A stretch of 64,000 nt of DNA, from the NCBI GenBank assembly GCA_030052745.1, contig JANBVO010000011.1, positions 744,001 to 808,000 on the forward strand, in the 5' to 3' direction. This DNA comes from Pleurostoma richardsiae (lineage: Eukaryota > Ascomycota > Sordariomycetes > Calosphaeriales > Pleurostomataceae). The translations under genes were made by a program, and so were the position numbers. This document shows positions 11,593-23,759 of the stretch, piece by piece. Each line of letters opens with the position of its first letter. Position 1 is the stretch's first letter. A model generated the notes under the pieces. The model was not told the DNA's origin. It searched no databases and worked only from the letters and a program-made list of their open reading frames with translations.

Positions 11593-14500
11593 ATGGACCG
11601 TCGCCCTCACGCGAAGCCCGCTGATCGGGACCTCAAGACGTAAGCACGTTCTGCCCACTGCGTATAGTCATGCCAGAAAGAAATGGCGTTGATGACACAT
11701 GATGCACTGCTGATTACATATGTAGAACTTTGGGTTGCCTGTTCCTGATGGGCTTCGAGGGGACGACTGTGACTCCTCAGATCCGGTCCCTGATCAAAGA
11801 CTATCGTCTTGGCGCTGTCCTTCTGAACGCTACAAACTTCGTCTGTATGTAATTCTCACTTGATATTATAGATTTAGGAATATCATAGATGGCTCATGCT
11901 AATAATTACAGCCGCAGAGCAAGCTGTCACGCTAATAAGGGAGCTGCAAATAACAGCCCACAACGCCCGCCATCAGTATCCTCTCCTCATCGCAGTGGAC
12001 CAGGAGAATGGGCTTGTGAAGTCAGTCACTGATCCGAGATGGATCACCCAATTCCCTTCATCCCTCGGAATTGCTGCCACGAGATCTACGAACAATGCAT
12101 ATCAACTAGCACTAGCCACTGGACGAGAACTGTCTTGTCTCGGTATCAACTGGATCCTGGGTCCTGCGCTAGATGTAGTGCTTGACAGGGATGTTCCAGG
12201 ATTTGGATCACGGTCGTTTGGTGACGACCCCGAGGAGGTTGCCAAGCTTGGCGGTGCCTTCATCAGAGGCTTCAGAGATGGGGGCGTTGCGAGCGGCGCG
12301 AAGCATTTCCCCTTAGGCGGAAGCTTAAAGTTCGACGAGTCTTCAACAACCGTACCTGTGGTCTTTGAGACCCTAGAGCAGCTTCGGCAGAAAGTTCTGA
12401 TACCGTTCCAGGAGGCGATCAAGGAGAGGGTCGATTCGGTCATGGCCGCTGGCTGTGCGATCTCGTCCATCGGGCCCAAGTTCATGCATGCCTGCTTTTC
12501 CAGGAAGGTTGTGACGGATCTTCTCCGTCATCAGCTAGGATATGAAGGTGTTGCAGTTTCGGAATGCCTTGAGATGGAGTCGATCGCCAACCATATCGGT
12601 GTGGGCCAGGCCACCGTCATGGGAGTTCACGCGGGCTGTGATATACTCACAATATGCCAGTCACTTCCCCTCCAGCTAGAGGCTTTTGCTTCACTTTCAC
12701 TCGCACTAGAGAATGGTGCGCTCTCGTGGGACCTCGTCCAGAAGAGCGTCGACCGTGTTATTCGGTTGCGTTCCACACATACGTCCTGGTCTCATGCCCT
12801 GAATCCACCCGGCCTTCCACAACTCGCTGCAACTCGACCAAGGCATATGACTCTAGCCTCGCGAATCTACGAGGAGTCGATCACGCTTGTTCGTGATGAC
12901 CACGGTTATATTCCGTTGTCCAACGTGCTGTCAGATAACAGTACGCTACTGATCTTGTCTCCGATCTTACACCACCGTGATGGAGGCTTAAGGTCAAACC
13001 ATCAGCATCAGGAGAGCAACTTCCCTACTGGTGAGGGTCTTCAGTACGGAGAAGATTATTTTCAAGACTTCGGTCGCGCTATGGCCTGTTACAACCTCGG
13101 CGCTGTCCTTCACACGTCTTATACGTCCCACGGTGTCCGCAGTGAACACGAACGGCTCATACAGAAGGCAGATGCAATAATCGTATTGGTTGCTGACGCA
13201 AACCGTAATCAGTACCAGCTTGGATTTGCAAAACATGTCGCGGCGATCAGCAAGCTCCAGCAGAGGACAGGTGCCAATCCAGTGATGGAGAAGGTCCTGA
13301 TCCTGGTTTCTCTGAGTTCTGCATACGATATCCCAGCGGACGCGCCATTCCCGGCACATCTGTGCACATATGACAGCAGCACGATAGCACTTCACTGCCT
13401 GGCTCGCGTTCTCGGCGGCGACTTCAAACCCACCGGCCGAATTCCTGGGCCACAGAGTTATCCAGGAACACAACATAGCCACGACATAGTGCACCAGCAG
13501 GCCTGGCTAGTCGAGAGGTTCGACATTGCGCGTGACCAGGTACCATTTCGACAATTCCTTGGGCGCTTGATGGAAGCGGACGAGGACTCCCCCGTCATCT
13601 CTGATGAACACGACTATGTCGTAGCAATAGCTTCTGCGGGGCTTCATCCGAATCATGGTAGTCCCGACACCCAGCACTTTGTCATCCGGAACACAAGCAC
13701 GGGCGCAATCTACGGTTTCGCCTCCGCAATTCGCTTCCCCGAGCTGAGACGGGGATGTCTTGGGGCGCTCTTGGTTGACCCTGAAAAAAGAGAACTGTCT
13801 ATGGGAAGAGACCTTCATACATCTGTGGTTCGACACATCCTACAGGTCCCCGGCATTGATTCCATACAGATTGGTGCGCCGCTCCTTGCACTTTCCGCTG
13901 GGCTGCCGATGTTGAAAGATATGGGACTTCCTCCAAGTGCAGCATTCTTTGAGAAACTGTACGTTCCAGCTTCCATGTTGTATCAGTCGGTCTGATATAC
14001 TTACTTCTATTCACAGGGGCTGGAACCTAAAAAATGATACGCGATCACTACGGCTCTGTTCGCTCGTCTACAACAAACGAGACCAAAGCCGGGGACTCTC
14101 CGCTTGTGTGCAAGAAGCAGAAGCTGCCGGAATACTCCTTGAAGTAGCACACGGGGAAGGGTCGTGGAATAATATCCTTGCCCACATCAAAGATTCTTCC
14201 ATCTCGGTGGAGCCGTTTAGCAGCTTGATATATAGAGAAGCATCGACACAAACGGATGATCTAATCATGATCACAGCGCGAGAAAGAAATTCTGGCAGCC
14301 TTGTAGGAAGCCTCCTTTTACTCAGCAGGAAGGACACCCTGAGCAGCAAATTTCCATGCATATTCAGCCTTCCGAAGAGAACAGCGATCCTTCTCTCCCC
14401 AATACTATGTTTGCGGCACCTCAACATGTCTAGCATGAAGACAGTGCTGCAGGCGCTGTTCTGTTTTGCACTGTTGGAAGCGCAGAAACTCCGATTCTCG

Positions 14501-14680
14501 TCGGCCTTAGCATACGCGGTATGTCTCATGTCTTACGTTCCTGGCCGATTTGAGTTTACTAACCATGTTTTTGCTCGTAACCAGATTTCAATTGATATGG
14601 TGGCCAGCCTTGAAGAGATTGGGTTCCATGGAGATAAATTGTTTACTATGGCTGAGAGGCCAGCTACGGATTTCAGATGA
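11593..14680 (+). CDS. ngs1: GH3-like plus GNAT protein, GlcNAc sensor type (Ngs1)
   Basis: Predicted 936-residue protein with an N-terminal GH3 (NagZ-like) domain and C-terminal GNAT acetyltransferase region. Five exons: 11593-11639, 11726-11844, 11912-13958, 14017-14518 and 14585-14680; all junctions keep frame. The GH3 barrel shows VDQENG (85), a FGSRSFGDDP loop and KHFP (186-189), but the usual GHG and DSH residues after KHFP are changed, and the position of the nucleophile Asp reads Glu273 (VSECLEM). The second half (about 535-936) contains two GNAT-like stretches. In Candida albicans, Ngs1 has this architecture: the GH3-like domain binds GlcNAc and the GNAT domain acetylates histone H3 at GlcNAc-induced promoters. 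The location in the cluster supports that role here. A catalytic beta-N-acetylglucosaminidase is the alternative, made less likely by the altered motifs. Confidence 0.87.
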
Positions 14681-15255
14681 GATTCACGAAGCCTTACAGC
14701 CGTTCACACCCTATCACGCCCTCTGCATCCAGCATCTCTAGAGCGTCGACAGGTCACCAAAGCAGATGAGCCTCGAGGTTCCTTAGGTTTGCCCAATACA
14801 GTGAAAGGCTAACTAGAGGCGGTCAAGTATAGCCTAGTAGGTAGCGTTGCATGGGTCCACATGTGCTACGCTGCCACGACTCCAACTCCACCTCACACCT
14901 TGGGGATCTACCAGAAACGTCGATAGCAGGGACCTCGACAGCCACCGTAGGTCGGATGCTTGATTGTCTTGCATGCGATGTCCAGATTGAGGAATCGTAC
15001 GTGCCGCTAAGTCTGGGGCTATCGGCCGGGGGGTAGCACCAAGCTGATAAGCGACGTGCGGAGTGTTGCCGGGTCGCCGTCTTGTCAATATATATTTCAT
15101 CCGATGGTCTGTGTCTCCTTGAGGAGTGATCTTCTTGGGGTCATGCTCGCCTACTTTCTTGTTATTATCACTTGACAGCCCTGGTAAGACCTCCAACATC
15201 CTCCTAGGCTACATACTCGCAATCTTGACCGAGATAGCCACTTTGAACTGCCAAC
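14681..15255. other. Intergenic, GH3-GNAT gene to transporter
   Basis: A 575-base spacer between co-oriented genes; it should hold the transporter promoter and 5' leader. A CTAGTAGGTAG stretch near 14833 is a weak relative of the TACCTAGG motif. I see no gene. Confidence 0.4.
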
Positions 15256-16943
15256 ATGTCGGCCAAGGGAGAGAAGGAGGTGGATGTCACTTCAAATCCG
15301 TCACCTGATGTCGAGGCTGCAGACCACGAGGTCCTCAAAGGGTGGATCTATAAGCGCTTCAAAATCGGTTCTTGGAAGGGAACCTACTACGCGTCCCCCC
15401 TTACCCAGGTCATTCTTGTCTCATTCGTCTGCTTCCTCTGCCCCGGCATGAGCAATGCCCTGTAAGGCACCCCAGTACCGTGCCATGACCGGTGACGCTA
15501 CGATGATATCTGACAGCTATTAACTGCTGTTGCAGGACCGGTTTAGGCGGCGGCGGCCAGCTCAATCCCACTGTAGCCAACAACGCCACCGTTGCCACCT
15601 ACTCGACTTTCGCTGTCTTCTCCTTCTTCGCGGGCTCCATCTGCAACCTGATCGGTGTCAAGTGGATGCTCGTTGTAGGCGCCTTCGGCTATGGCGTCTC
15701 TTGCGCGTCCTACATCTGCTACAACCACACAGCGAACCAGGGCTTTGTCATCTTCGGAGGCGCTCTGGCCGGCTTCTGCGCAGCTCTCCTCTGGACCGGC
15801 CAGGGCACTATCGTCATGGCCTATCCGGCCGAGGAGAAGAAGGGCAAGTACTTCAGCTTGTCCTGGGCCATCTTCAACACAGGTGCCGTGCTTGGCGCTC
15901 TGGTAAGTTGGACGGCTCCTTCTTAGCTCAGGTTTCGGATAGGAGATTGCTGACGCCTATGTCGACCAAAGATTCCTCTCGGGCAGAACGTTAACGGCTC
16001 TGCGAGCTCCTCCGTTGGCGATGGCACCTACATAGCCTTCACTGTTCTGATGTTTGCCGGATCTGCTACGGGCCTGACCCTCATCCGTACCAGCAAGGTC
16101 ATTCGGGAGGATGGATCCAAGGTGATTATGATGCAGCACCCGTCGTGGCAGTCCGAGCTTGCCGGACTCTGGAAAGTCCTGCGCACGGATTACTTCATTG
16201 TCCTCTTTTTCCCGGTAAGTGGCCGCGAATATCCATTCGAGCGCCTGTCTCAACCCCTACACTGATGCTGATGATCGAACGCAAAGATGTTCCTGGCGTC
16301 CAACTGGTTCTACACATATCAGTTCAACGACTTCAACCTTGCTCGCTTCAACGTCCGGACCCGGTCTCTCAACAACGTCATTTACTGGACGATGCAGATC
16401 CTTGGCTCCTTCATGTTTGGCTTTGCCCTCGATTGGGAACGCTTCTCGCGCCCTCTCCGCGCCCGAGTTGGCTGGGTCATGCTCCTCCTCCTGACTCTCG
16501 CGATCTGGGGTGGAGGCCTCAAGTACCAGATCGGCTTCACCCGCGCCGACGTGCCAGCCACTGCGGACGAGCGCCTCGACTGGACCAGCCCTGGCTACGG
16601 TAAGCTCTTCGCTCTCTACATATTCTGGGGCTTCTACGACGCGGCGTTCCAGACCACCGTGTACTGGTTCATGGGCGCCCTCACCAACAACTCCCGGAAG
16701 CTTGCCATATACGCTGGCTTTTACAAGTCTATCCAGAGCGCCGGCGCTGCTATCGTCTGGCGCTTGGACTCACTCGCTGTCTCGTACATGACCATGTTCG
16801 GCGTCGCCTGGGGCTTGCTGCTTGGCGGCCTTGTCTTCGCGTTGCCGGTCGTCTGGTTCAAGATCCAGGAGCACACGCTGCTGGGCAAAGATCTGGACTT
16901 CTCTGATGAGAAGGAGGAGCAAATCAAGGCTACCAAGCCGTAG
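15256..16943 (+). CDS. UNC93-like (DUF895) MFS transporter, candidate GlcNAc permease
   Basis: Polytopic membrane protein of 490 residues in four exons: 15256-15461, 15536-15902, 15972-16214 and 16287-16943. Introns are 69-74 bases with GTAAGG or GTAAGT donors. About eleven to twelve hydrophobic segments are visible after a charged N-terminal tail. Family marks include CPGMSNALTGLGGGG at the end of TM1, LLWTGQG in TM4, a YPAEEKKGKYF loop and NWFYTYQFND in the second half, all typical of fungal UNC93-like proteins. It follows the GlcNAc catabolic genes on the same strand, so import of GlcNAc or chitin-derived sugar is a reasonable inference, similar in role to Candida Ngt1; substrate specificity is not visible in the sequence. 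Confidence 0.85.
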
Positions 16944-17478
16944 CTTCGGTGTTCATATTGTTTCCTGCACGTCAATGTTCGGTGATAGGTCGATGGACTT
17001 CGGCGTTGGAGGCCTGCGACCCTGAGTACCTAGTGATGTCACGTTAATAGATAGCTGATAATTCGCGCTCAGGTTTATATGTTTCTCAGAAGAATACTGC
17101 TACTCATACTATTTCTTCATGCTCTTACCATTGAACAGACACCCTTTACAGCCGATTGGGTCATTGTCGGATATGTCATTCTGCTCAAAGGTAGTTAATC
17201 AGGAGCCTAGACCTTGGATATGATGCGAAGGCACGGAAATTGAGAGGTTCAGTGAGCAAACTGACAGGAGGGTGAGTATATTAAGCAAGTAAGCATCTCA
17301 ATGAGAGTAAGAGTCAAGCAGGTCAGTAAGGTTAGGAAACTAAGAAGGTACAGAAGATCAGGAAGGCCAGGTAACTTGATATCTGGGAAAATGTTGGGAT
17401 AGTTATATCTCACTTCTCTAAAGTACAGGCCCGGTAGCAGAAGAGCATAATGCGGACAGCAACTCTCGCGAAGAATGC
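16944..17478. other. Convergent intergenic stretch
   Basis: A 535-base region between the 3' ends of the transporter and the small alpha/beta hydrolase. A run of loosely repeated AGGTCAGTAAGG-like words occurs at about 17260-17380. No gene or RNA is supported. Confidence 0.4.
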
Positions 17479-18324
17479 CTACGAGATTAGTTCCCCTAGA
17501 AATCGCAACAAATGCTCTGCTACAACATCTGAAGCGTCCAAGGGCGACAGGTGGCCCGACCCAGCCAGCACCGCAAGCCTGGCCCCAGGGATGCGCGCGC
17601 AGACCTCTCTCTGCACCCTCTCCAGGGGCTCCACCACGTCCTCCTCCGCGGCAAGCACCAGCACAGGAGCCACGATCCTGCGCGCCTCCTCCGACACGTC
17701 TTCCGCCATGGCATACGCGGGCCACGCCTCCTTAGCCCACCTATTCCCCCTCAGCATGTCCTCCACGATGAAGCCTGGCAGCTCCCGCGACCGGAACGAC
17801 GCAGTCAGGACGTTCTGCGCCACGAATGTCGCCGACTCGGCGCCGTCGTACGCGTGGATCTGCTGCTCCCGCATCTCGGGCGGCAGGCTCAGCGGCGTGG
17901 GCGGGGCCGGACTGACGAGGACGACGCCCCGGAGTGGGGCTTCCCGGTCGCGGCCGCTCGCGGCGCCGGCGACGAGCTGCGCGACCTTGGCGCCCATGGA
18001 GATGCCGACGAGGACGACATCGCCGAGTCCGAGCGCTGCAATGGCGGCCTCCACGTCGGCGGCCAGGACCGCAATCGAATAGGCGGCCGCGTCGTCAGGC
18101 CCCGTGGAGTCGCCCCAGCCGCGGAAGTCGAGCGCGACGGTCGGGTACCTCGCCGACACGAGCGGGTTGACGAGCGACCAAGTGCGGGACGAGCCGCCCC
18201 AGAAGTGGAGGAATACGACCGTCGGAAGGCCGGATTGCCGTAGGGGCTCGGGCGGCTGGGAGATGACGGCGTGGATTTTGACATCAGGCTGGATGTCGAT
18301 GAGCTCTGTTATAGTGGATGCCAT
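17479..18324 (-). CDS. Alpha/beta hydrolase
   Basis: Single-exon enzyme of 281 residues with the alpha/beta-hydrolase fold. The oxyanion region is FLHFWGGSS (38-46), the nucleophile elbow is GISMG with Ser109, and the acid is probably Asp in AAEEDVV, where a strand ends. The base is His in GSGHLSPLD near the C-terminus. The start at 18324 (MASTIT) fits family N-termini; an in-frame ATG at 18459 would add 45 low-complexity residues and is less likely. The substrate is unknown: esterases, epoxide hydrolases and peroxidases share this layout. No signal peptide is seen, so it is probably cytosolic. It lies just outside the GlcNAc block and no functional link is evident. Confidence 0.85.
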   Translation of the reverse strand: MASTITELIDIQPDVKIHAVISQPPEPLRQSGLPTVVFLHFWGGSSRTWSLVNPLVSARYPTVALDFRGWGDSTGPDDAAAYSIAVLAADVEAAIAALGLGDVVLVGISMGAKVAQLVAGAASGRDREAPLRGVVLVSPAPPTPLSLPPEMREQQIHAYDGAESATFVAQNVLTASFRSRELPGFIVEDMLRGNRWAKEAWPAYAMAEDVSEEARRIVAPVLVLAAEEDVVEPLERVQREVCARIPGARLAVLAGSGHLSPLDASDVVAEHLLRFLGELIS

Positions 18325-18864
18325 GTTGGATGAGAGGCGCCAGGGGCGGACGGCTAAAGGAGATTGAGGATGGGTCGGGGGGAAGGATATGTGTTTCTTT
18401 GACTCTTTACTAGGTTTCTCGTAGGACTTTGTAGATCTGTAGTCATTCAAAAAGATCAATTCAGCGTGGTTGATGTATTTATCGTCTTCATTGCAAGCGT
18501 CGTTGCTTTACCTCCGAAGCATCTCGGAGGTTATGCGTCATGATATCGCGGTCTCAGGTAAGCACCCTCGCAGTGGCCGACACACCAGACACGAGTTGGG
18601 GCTTCTACCCGTTGTGTTTTCTCAACTCTAGACATACCCTCAAGGAGATATGGGCCAGCAAAGTCGAGCAAGAACAGCAGTTGCGGATGAGATATACCGG
18701 CATGCTACAGAAGAGACCAAGCGCAACACCAGCAATAAACCTGAGAAAGGAGAAGACGATTGTCCCTTTTCAACCCGACCCGCCCCATGGCCCCTCGCCG
18801 CGAAGACACCCACTATTATCCATTAATATTACAGGAAGAGACGTTGGATCTATCACGACCGGCT
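18325..18864. other. Intergenic between two hydrolase genes
   Basis: A 540-base stretch upstream of the small hydrolase and downstream of the long one, both on the minus strand. It should contain a promoter and a terminator. No gene is supported. Confidence 0.4.
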
Positions 18865-21800
18865 TCATCGTGCCCCGAGGGCACCCTTCCTCCTTTCTCC
18901 GTCCCTCCCTCTGTTGTGGCCGCCGGCGCCGGTGGCCCTCGCCCAGTCCTCCCACTCCCTGCTGATCTCCATCAGCACGCCCCCCATGACCGTTGCGCTG
19001 GCCATGAGCCCGTGGCCCTCGCCCTCGAGCACGCGAACCTCGCACCGCCGCATCGTCTTGCCCAGCCACTTGACGTTCTCGACCGGCACCCGCGTGTCGC
19101 GCGACCCGTGGTGGATCACGACCGGCCGCGTGATGTCCACGTACCGAAACCCGATCGTGTGCCGCCGCTCCAGGCACACCAGCAGGTCCACCGCCGGGTT
19201 CGCCCCTGTCGTCGCCAGGTCCCAGATCGCGTGCGTTAGCCGCGTGTCGTACGTCATCTGCCGCTCCTTGTCGGCTAGGGCATCTGCCGCGGCAGCAAGG
19301 ATGGCAGCCTCCTGCCGCGCGTGCGCCGCGCTCGCACTGGACGCCGTCTTGCGGTGGCCTTTGCTGGCGCCGCCGTTACCACCAATGCCGTAGCCGTTCT
19401 TAGCCTGGGACACCGCACTACCCAGAGGAGAGGTGCCAGTAGGACTCGTGCCATCGGGACGTATGCGGTCCATTTCCTCTGTCGCGTTGAGGTCGTTCGC
19501 TGGGATGGGGGCTGCATCGGCGGTCGCCTTGCCGCCCTGATGGTTCTCCTTGTTATCGATGCCACTGGGGGTCGTCCGCCCGTTACCCTTTGTGGCGGTA
19601 GAGTCCCGGTCTCGTCCACCACCGCCTTTCTTCCTGTTTCGCCTAGGAGTTTTAGGTAGGCTGCTCGTTATGCTGCTGCTCGTGGCCGTCATGAACGAGC
19701 TATTTGCAGCCTTGAGTATCGGAGTAGGCAATGCCCTTAGGATACGCTGGGACGTAGGAATGGCGTTGGTCGGAGGGAGCGGCGTTTGCGCTGAGGCGCC
19801 GAACACGGACATTTGTGATGGAGGGATCCAGGGGGCAAGGAGGTGGATGCGACCTCGAATGTGTTGAGGCATCCGAAGAGCGGTCGCAAGTGCATATATT
19901 GCACCGGCTGAGTGTGCAAGGATAGAAAACTTGGTAATCTTCAACGCTTGGCAGATTGCGTAGACATCATCTAGACGCATCGTTAGTATGGGGCCAGTCG
20001 CTAGACATGCGCGCCGAGAAGGTTGTCGCAATTAGGACCGAAAGCAAGGGCTTGTTATAGAGAACTTACCAGGCCAGCTTAGAGGCGTCGCAGTTCCATC
20101 TGCGTACGCCTCACTGTCACCCACGCCGGGGCGATCAGGAGTGATGAGTCTCAGCTTCAGAGTCAGAGCTAGTTCGTCGTAGAACGCCGTGATATACCGC
20201 GTCAGACCCATCCCGACGCAACAGAATACGGCACTTCCTTCCGAATCGCCGACTTCGCTGAAGCTGATGACGCGCCCTGTCTGTGGGTGTTTGATCTTCT
20301 GGCTCAGACGGGGAGAGCAAAGGTAAGACTCGACGGCATCGTCTATGCTGTCTGCTGAACGTGGCCGCTCGTATCCGACATTGTTGGTAGGCTCAGGCGT
20401 CTCGCGTGCGGATATGCTCGTCCTCTCGTCCCCACGCGGTGACAGAGGACCGGAGAGCCTCTTGAGCCTACTGCTGCTCCGCTTAGGCTTGATCATGCCC
20501 TCGAGCGGTTCCGGCGTTTGTCGCCCCGATCGTCGCCGTCCGCTGCGGTCGTTGCTCGAATCACGATCTCGTCTCCGGCCTTGGGCCACTGCTGGAAACG
20601 GCGCGCCATCCTCGACGTCCAGCTCCGTATCCGTTGCGAGGTATGTCGAAGTAGCCTCTTGCGTGCGCATCGGAGCCGGAGATCTCGCTCCGTCTGATCT
20701 TGACCGGTCGACAGTCATCTTCTTGGCTTCAGATTGTTGTCCATCGTTGCGGGACTGATGCCGTCTTCTAGACGTATCACTCTGATGGCCTGTCCTAGGG
20801 GTACTTCCGTAAAATTCGTCGGTCTCAGGTATAGCAGCATGACTCCCGGGGTCGCTTTCCCGCTTTGACGACCTGCTTGCACGCGCAGACGACCTCTTCG
20901 CACTCGAGCCCGTCTTCCGCAGGCTGGAGTCTCGCGTGGGAATGGGCCGAGGGCTCGATGCCGGGCCGTCGATCACGGAGCTCGGGCGCTCCTGTAGCAT
21001 GGTGGGCGAATCGCCGTGTGGGCTGGGCTCCTCGGTGATTGGAGTCTCGGCGAGGAATGGATCAGGGCGAGGACTCGTGGCTCTGCTCAGGCTTGCGGCT
21101 AAACCGGTCTGGTTGCTACCCACAGCGCCGGCACTTGCGCGCTTCTTCTCCAGTTCCTTCTCTCGTAGTCGTTCCTTCGAGCTCATGTACATCAAGCCCT
21201 TGTGGCTGCGGCCCGTCTTCTTGCCCCAGCTGTCGTGAGAACGCTGCCTCCTCAGCTCTGGAGCTGGTGAGCCTGGGCCGTTACCGCGCTCGATCGATAG
21301 GTTTCCAATGCTCTGCGTGTCCGCGTCCCGCGATGCGAGGGACCCCTTTGAGGAGGGCCGTGACGCACTGCTCCTGCCGCTTAGTATACTCTTAAGCCCT
21401 CCTTCCTTGCTTGACGGTGACTTGGGGGCTGTAAGGGGCGAGAAGCCGCTGGGGGGCTTTGCTGTGCGGATGACGGGAGGGCTGGCTGCAAGCTCATTGA
21501 TGTCGGCGTCTTCCTCGCGTAGCTGATCGAGCGACCGCTGGGAGAACGCGCCGTAGTCGACCCCAAACGAGCCGCTCGTAGGCGACCTCGGCGAGGCGGG
21601 GATAGTTAGGGCAGAGCCGATCGGCAGGTCGAAATGTTGGCTGGCGGGTCTGGAGATCACAGACAGGCTGGTGATCAGAGAAGATATCACTTCGGGAGAG
21701 GCAGGCGAGACAACATCGTGGCTAGTTGATCGATCCCTGTCTGCAAGGATTATGTCAATATGCGTGAGGCGGGACAAGCGAGACGCAAAGAATGTAGCAG

Positions 21801-22173
21801 AACGGACCTTCTCGACCCTCTCTTCGTCGTGGGTGATGACGGGCCTGCCGAGGGATGGGGGGGACAGAGGGAGATGTAGAATAGTCCATGTTGGCGGTGG
21901 TTGGCACGCGGGAGGAATACCGTCAGTGTCTAACCGGGTGAGACAGCTTTCGGTGCGGGTAATTGGGCAGCCAACGGGCGGTATGCCCTCCGCGCGTGCG
22001 GAAGTCTCTCGATCGCGAGTCGGTCTGGTACGGCTAAGTGTCGACGGTGGTGCAGGACGGGGTTCCCTGCAGCAGTCCTGCAGGACGGAACCTGCAAGAT
22101 GGGCAACTCAGGTGATGTCTGACCAGGATCGACCAACAGTGCGATCTGCTGGCGGATGGCGGTTGCGTCTTCG
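18865..22173 (-). CDS. Alpha/beta hydrolase with long disordered N-terminal region
   Basis: Large protein of at least about 1,030 residues. I read exons 22173-22092 (partial at its 5' side), 21987-20070 and 19970-18865. The first intron shown is 104 bases (GTTCCG/GGAG, less certain). The second is 99 bases, with GTAAGT, an ACTAAC branch and CTAG. Residues encoded by 21,900-20,300 are mostly Ser/Arg/Pro-rich and charged. The hydrolase core begins near 20,300 with a GRVISFSEVGD block, then FCCVGMG, a nucleophile elbow AHSAGA, a candidate acid in GSRDTRVP and a candidate base in EGEGHGLM. A second low-complexity insert of about 150 residues sits between the cap and the last catalytic elements. 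The initiator Met is upstream of 22173 and I could not fix it. The substrate is unknown. Confidence 0.8.
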
Positions 22174-23728
22174 CTAACAGGTTGGTATCAGAGTGCGGGC
22201 GGGTTTGTTCGATATTTTGTTTGTGCTCGCTAGAGCCGGGAGGCGCGACCACAGGCGGAAATGCTGAGCATTGACGTTGAGGTCAAAACCGTGGCGTGCA
22301 GAAGCAAGCGTTTCATCCGTCAAAGCGACAGAATCGCAAGAGGCAAATCGGGGAGTCGGCGGCACTTGCTGATTGCGCGTCAGGGATTGGGGATCTTCCT
22401 GTTCGTTTTAGGGACGGGAGACGTTTTCTTGGTGGCCCGTCCGAGCGCAAACCTGTGGGTTGTTTCGGGCACCTTGCCGGGCCGCGATGGGATGTCGACG
22501 GCGTCGGAATCGTCCGCTGTTTCTCGGTTTCGCGTCTGCTTCTAATGGGACATGACAGTCAGTTTGGCCTCCCTGTTGCTGGTGCCAGCATAGCATGCCA
22601 AGAAGATGCTCAAGAGGGCGTCCTTTCCCCAGCGGATGCCGTCAGGGTGAATGAAAGCTTTCTTCTTCCCCCCTGATTCTCGTCCTCGGTCCCTAGCCGG
22701 TGGCCTGCAGACGCTGACAAGGGAATTGGCCAATACCACGGCTGGCGGGCAAGGGGTGATTTGGCGGGGACCTGGGAGTTTGCTTTTCTCATTGGGCTCC
22801 AACGACCAACGAATGCAGGTCTCTCCGCCAGCCCCTGAACCCGCAGTCCCAATTAGGCGGACGGGGACCATGGGTTGCCCACCAACCAAAAGAGGAATAA
22901 GTTGACTTACGGTGAAGAAGCTAGCAAGCTGTCTCGGCGATGTGCGCACAGGGCCTTTGCATACGCAAACAGACGCAGAACACGGGTTGACAGCTTAATG
23001 CTTGCAGCAGCAGCGATTTTCGGAGTTTGATCCTGGAAGGGACGCCAGGGACTTCGATGATACCCAGCACTATGCGGGCTCGAGTGCTGGATGTTGTTAT
23101 CTCTCTAACTTAATAGCCTGACAGAGATCCTCGCGCGACTCGTGCGGGAAGGCAGGCAGACGTAGCAGGGATACCTCCTTTAGAGGTGATAGCAGTGATG
23201 CTAAAAGTGCGCGAAGTGGAGAGCTGTCGTGGAGTTCGGAACCCGGGATGATGTTATGGTTCGCAGGATCTCCCGTCTTGCTTCGAAAGGCTTCTTCCTT
23301 CCAGCGGGAAGCTACCGGCGGGAACTCGCGTCTCTTGGTGCCCGTCCGTCCGTGTGTAGCGGTATCGTCCTGCAGCCGGGCGTCCTCTGCTACCGCGTGA
23401 CTGTTGCTTATTCCCGTGACCCGTTGTATTGGAATCCCGAAAAGCGACGGGGTGTCGACCGATGCAGGTGAGAAGGGATTTGCCCGAGAGCAAACAACGA
23501 ACCCCTTGAGCTGACTGCGTTGTGACGAGGTGAGGGGCGTTTGTTGGTTTCGCCCTTCTGATTTGTGGAAATGAAGTCTTCGCGATCGGACGGCCAACGA
23601 CGGGGATCCTTCTCGAAGGGAGATCGAGGCTTGTGAGGCAGTCGAGGTCGCCGAGGAGAGAAGTGCGCGTCCGACGTACGAAGAACGTGGTTGCTGGTTT
23701 GTTCCTGCAGTACGAGTAAAGGCGTGGT

Positions 23729-23759
<31 letters not shown>

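Noticed and set aside
5214-16943. A hidden glucosamine-6-phosphate deaminase within the GlcNAc cluster
   Set aside because: I looked through frames on both strands for the family's conserved blocks and saw none; the gaps between genes are also too short.
23735-23758. Possible CRISPR or satellite array at the GTCA run
   Set aside because: It is a simple tetranucleotide microsatellite without spacers; the sequence is eukaryotic.
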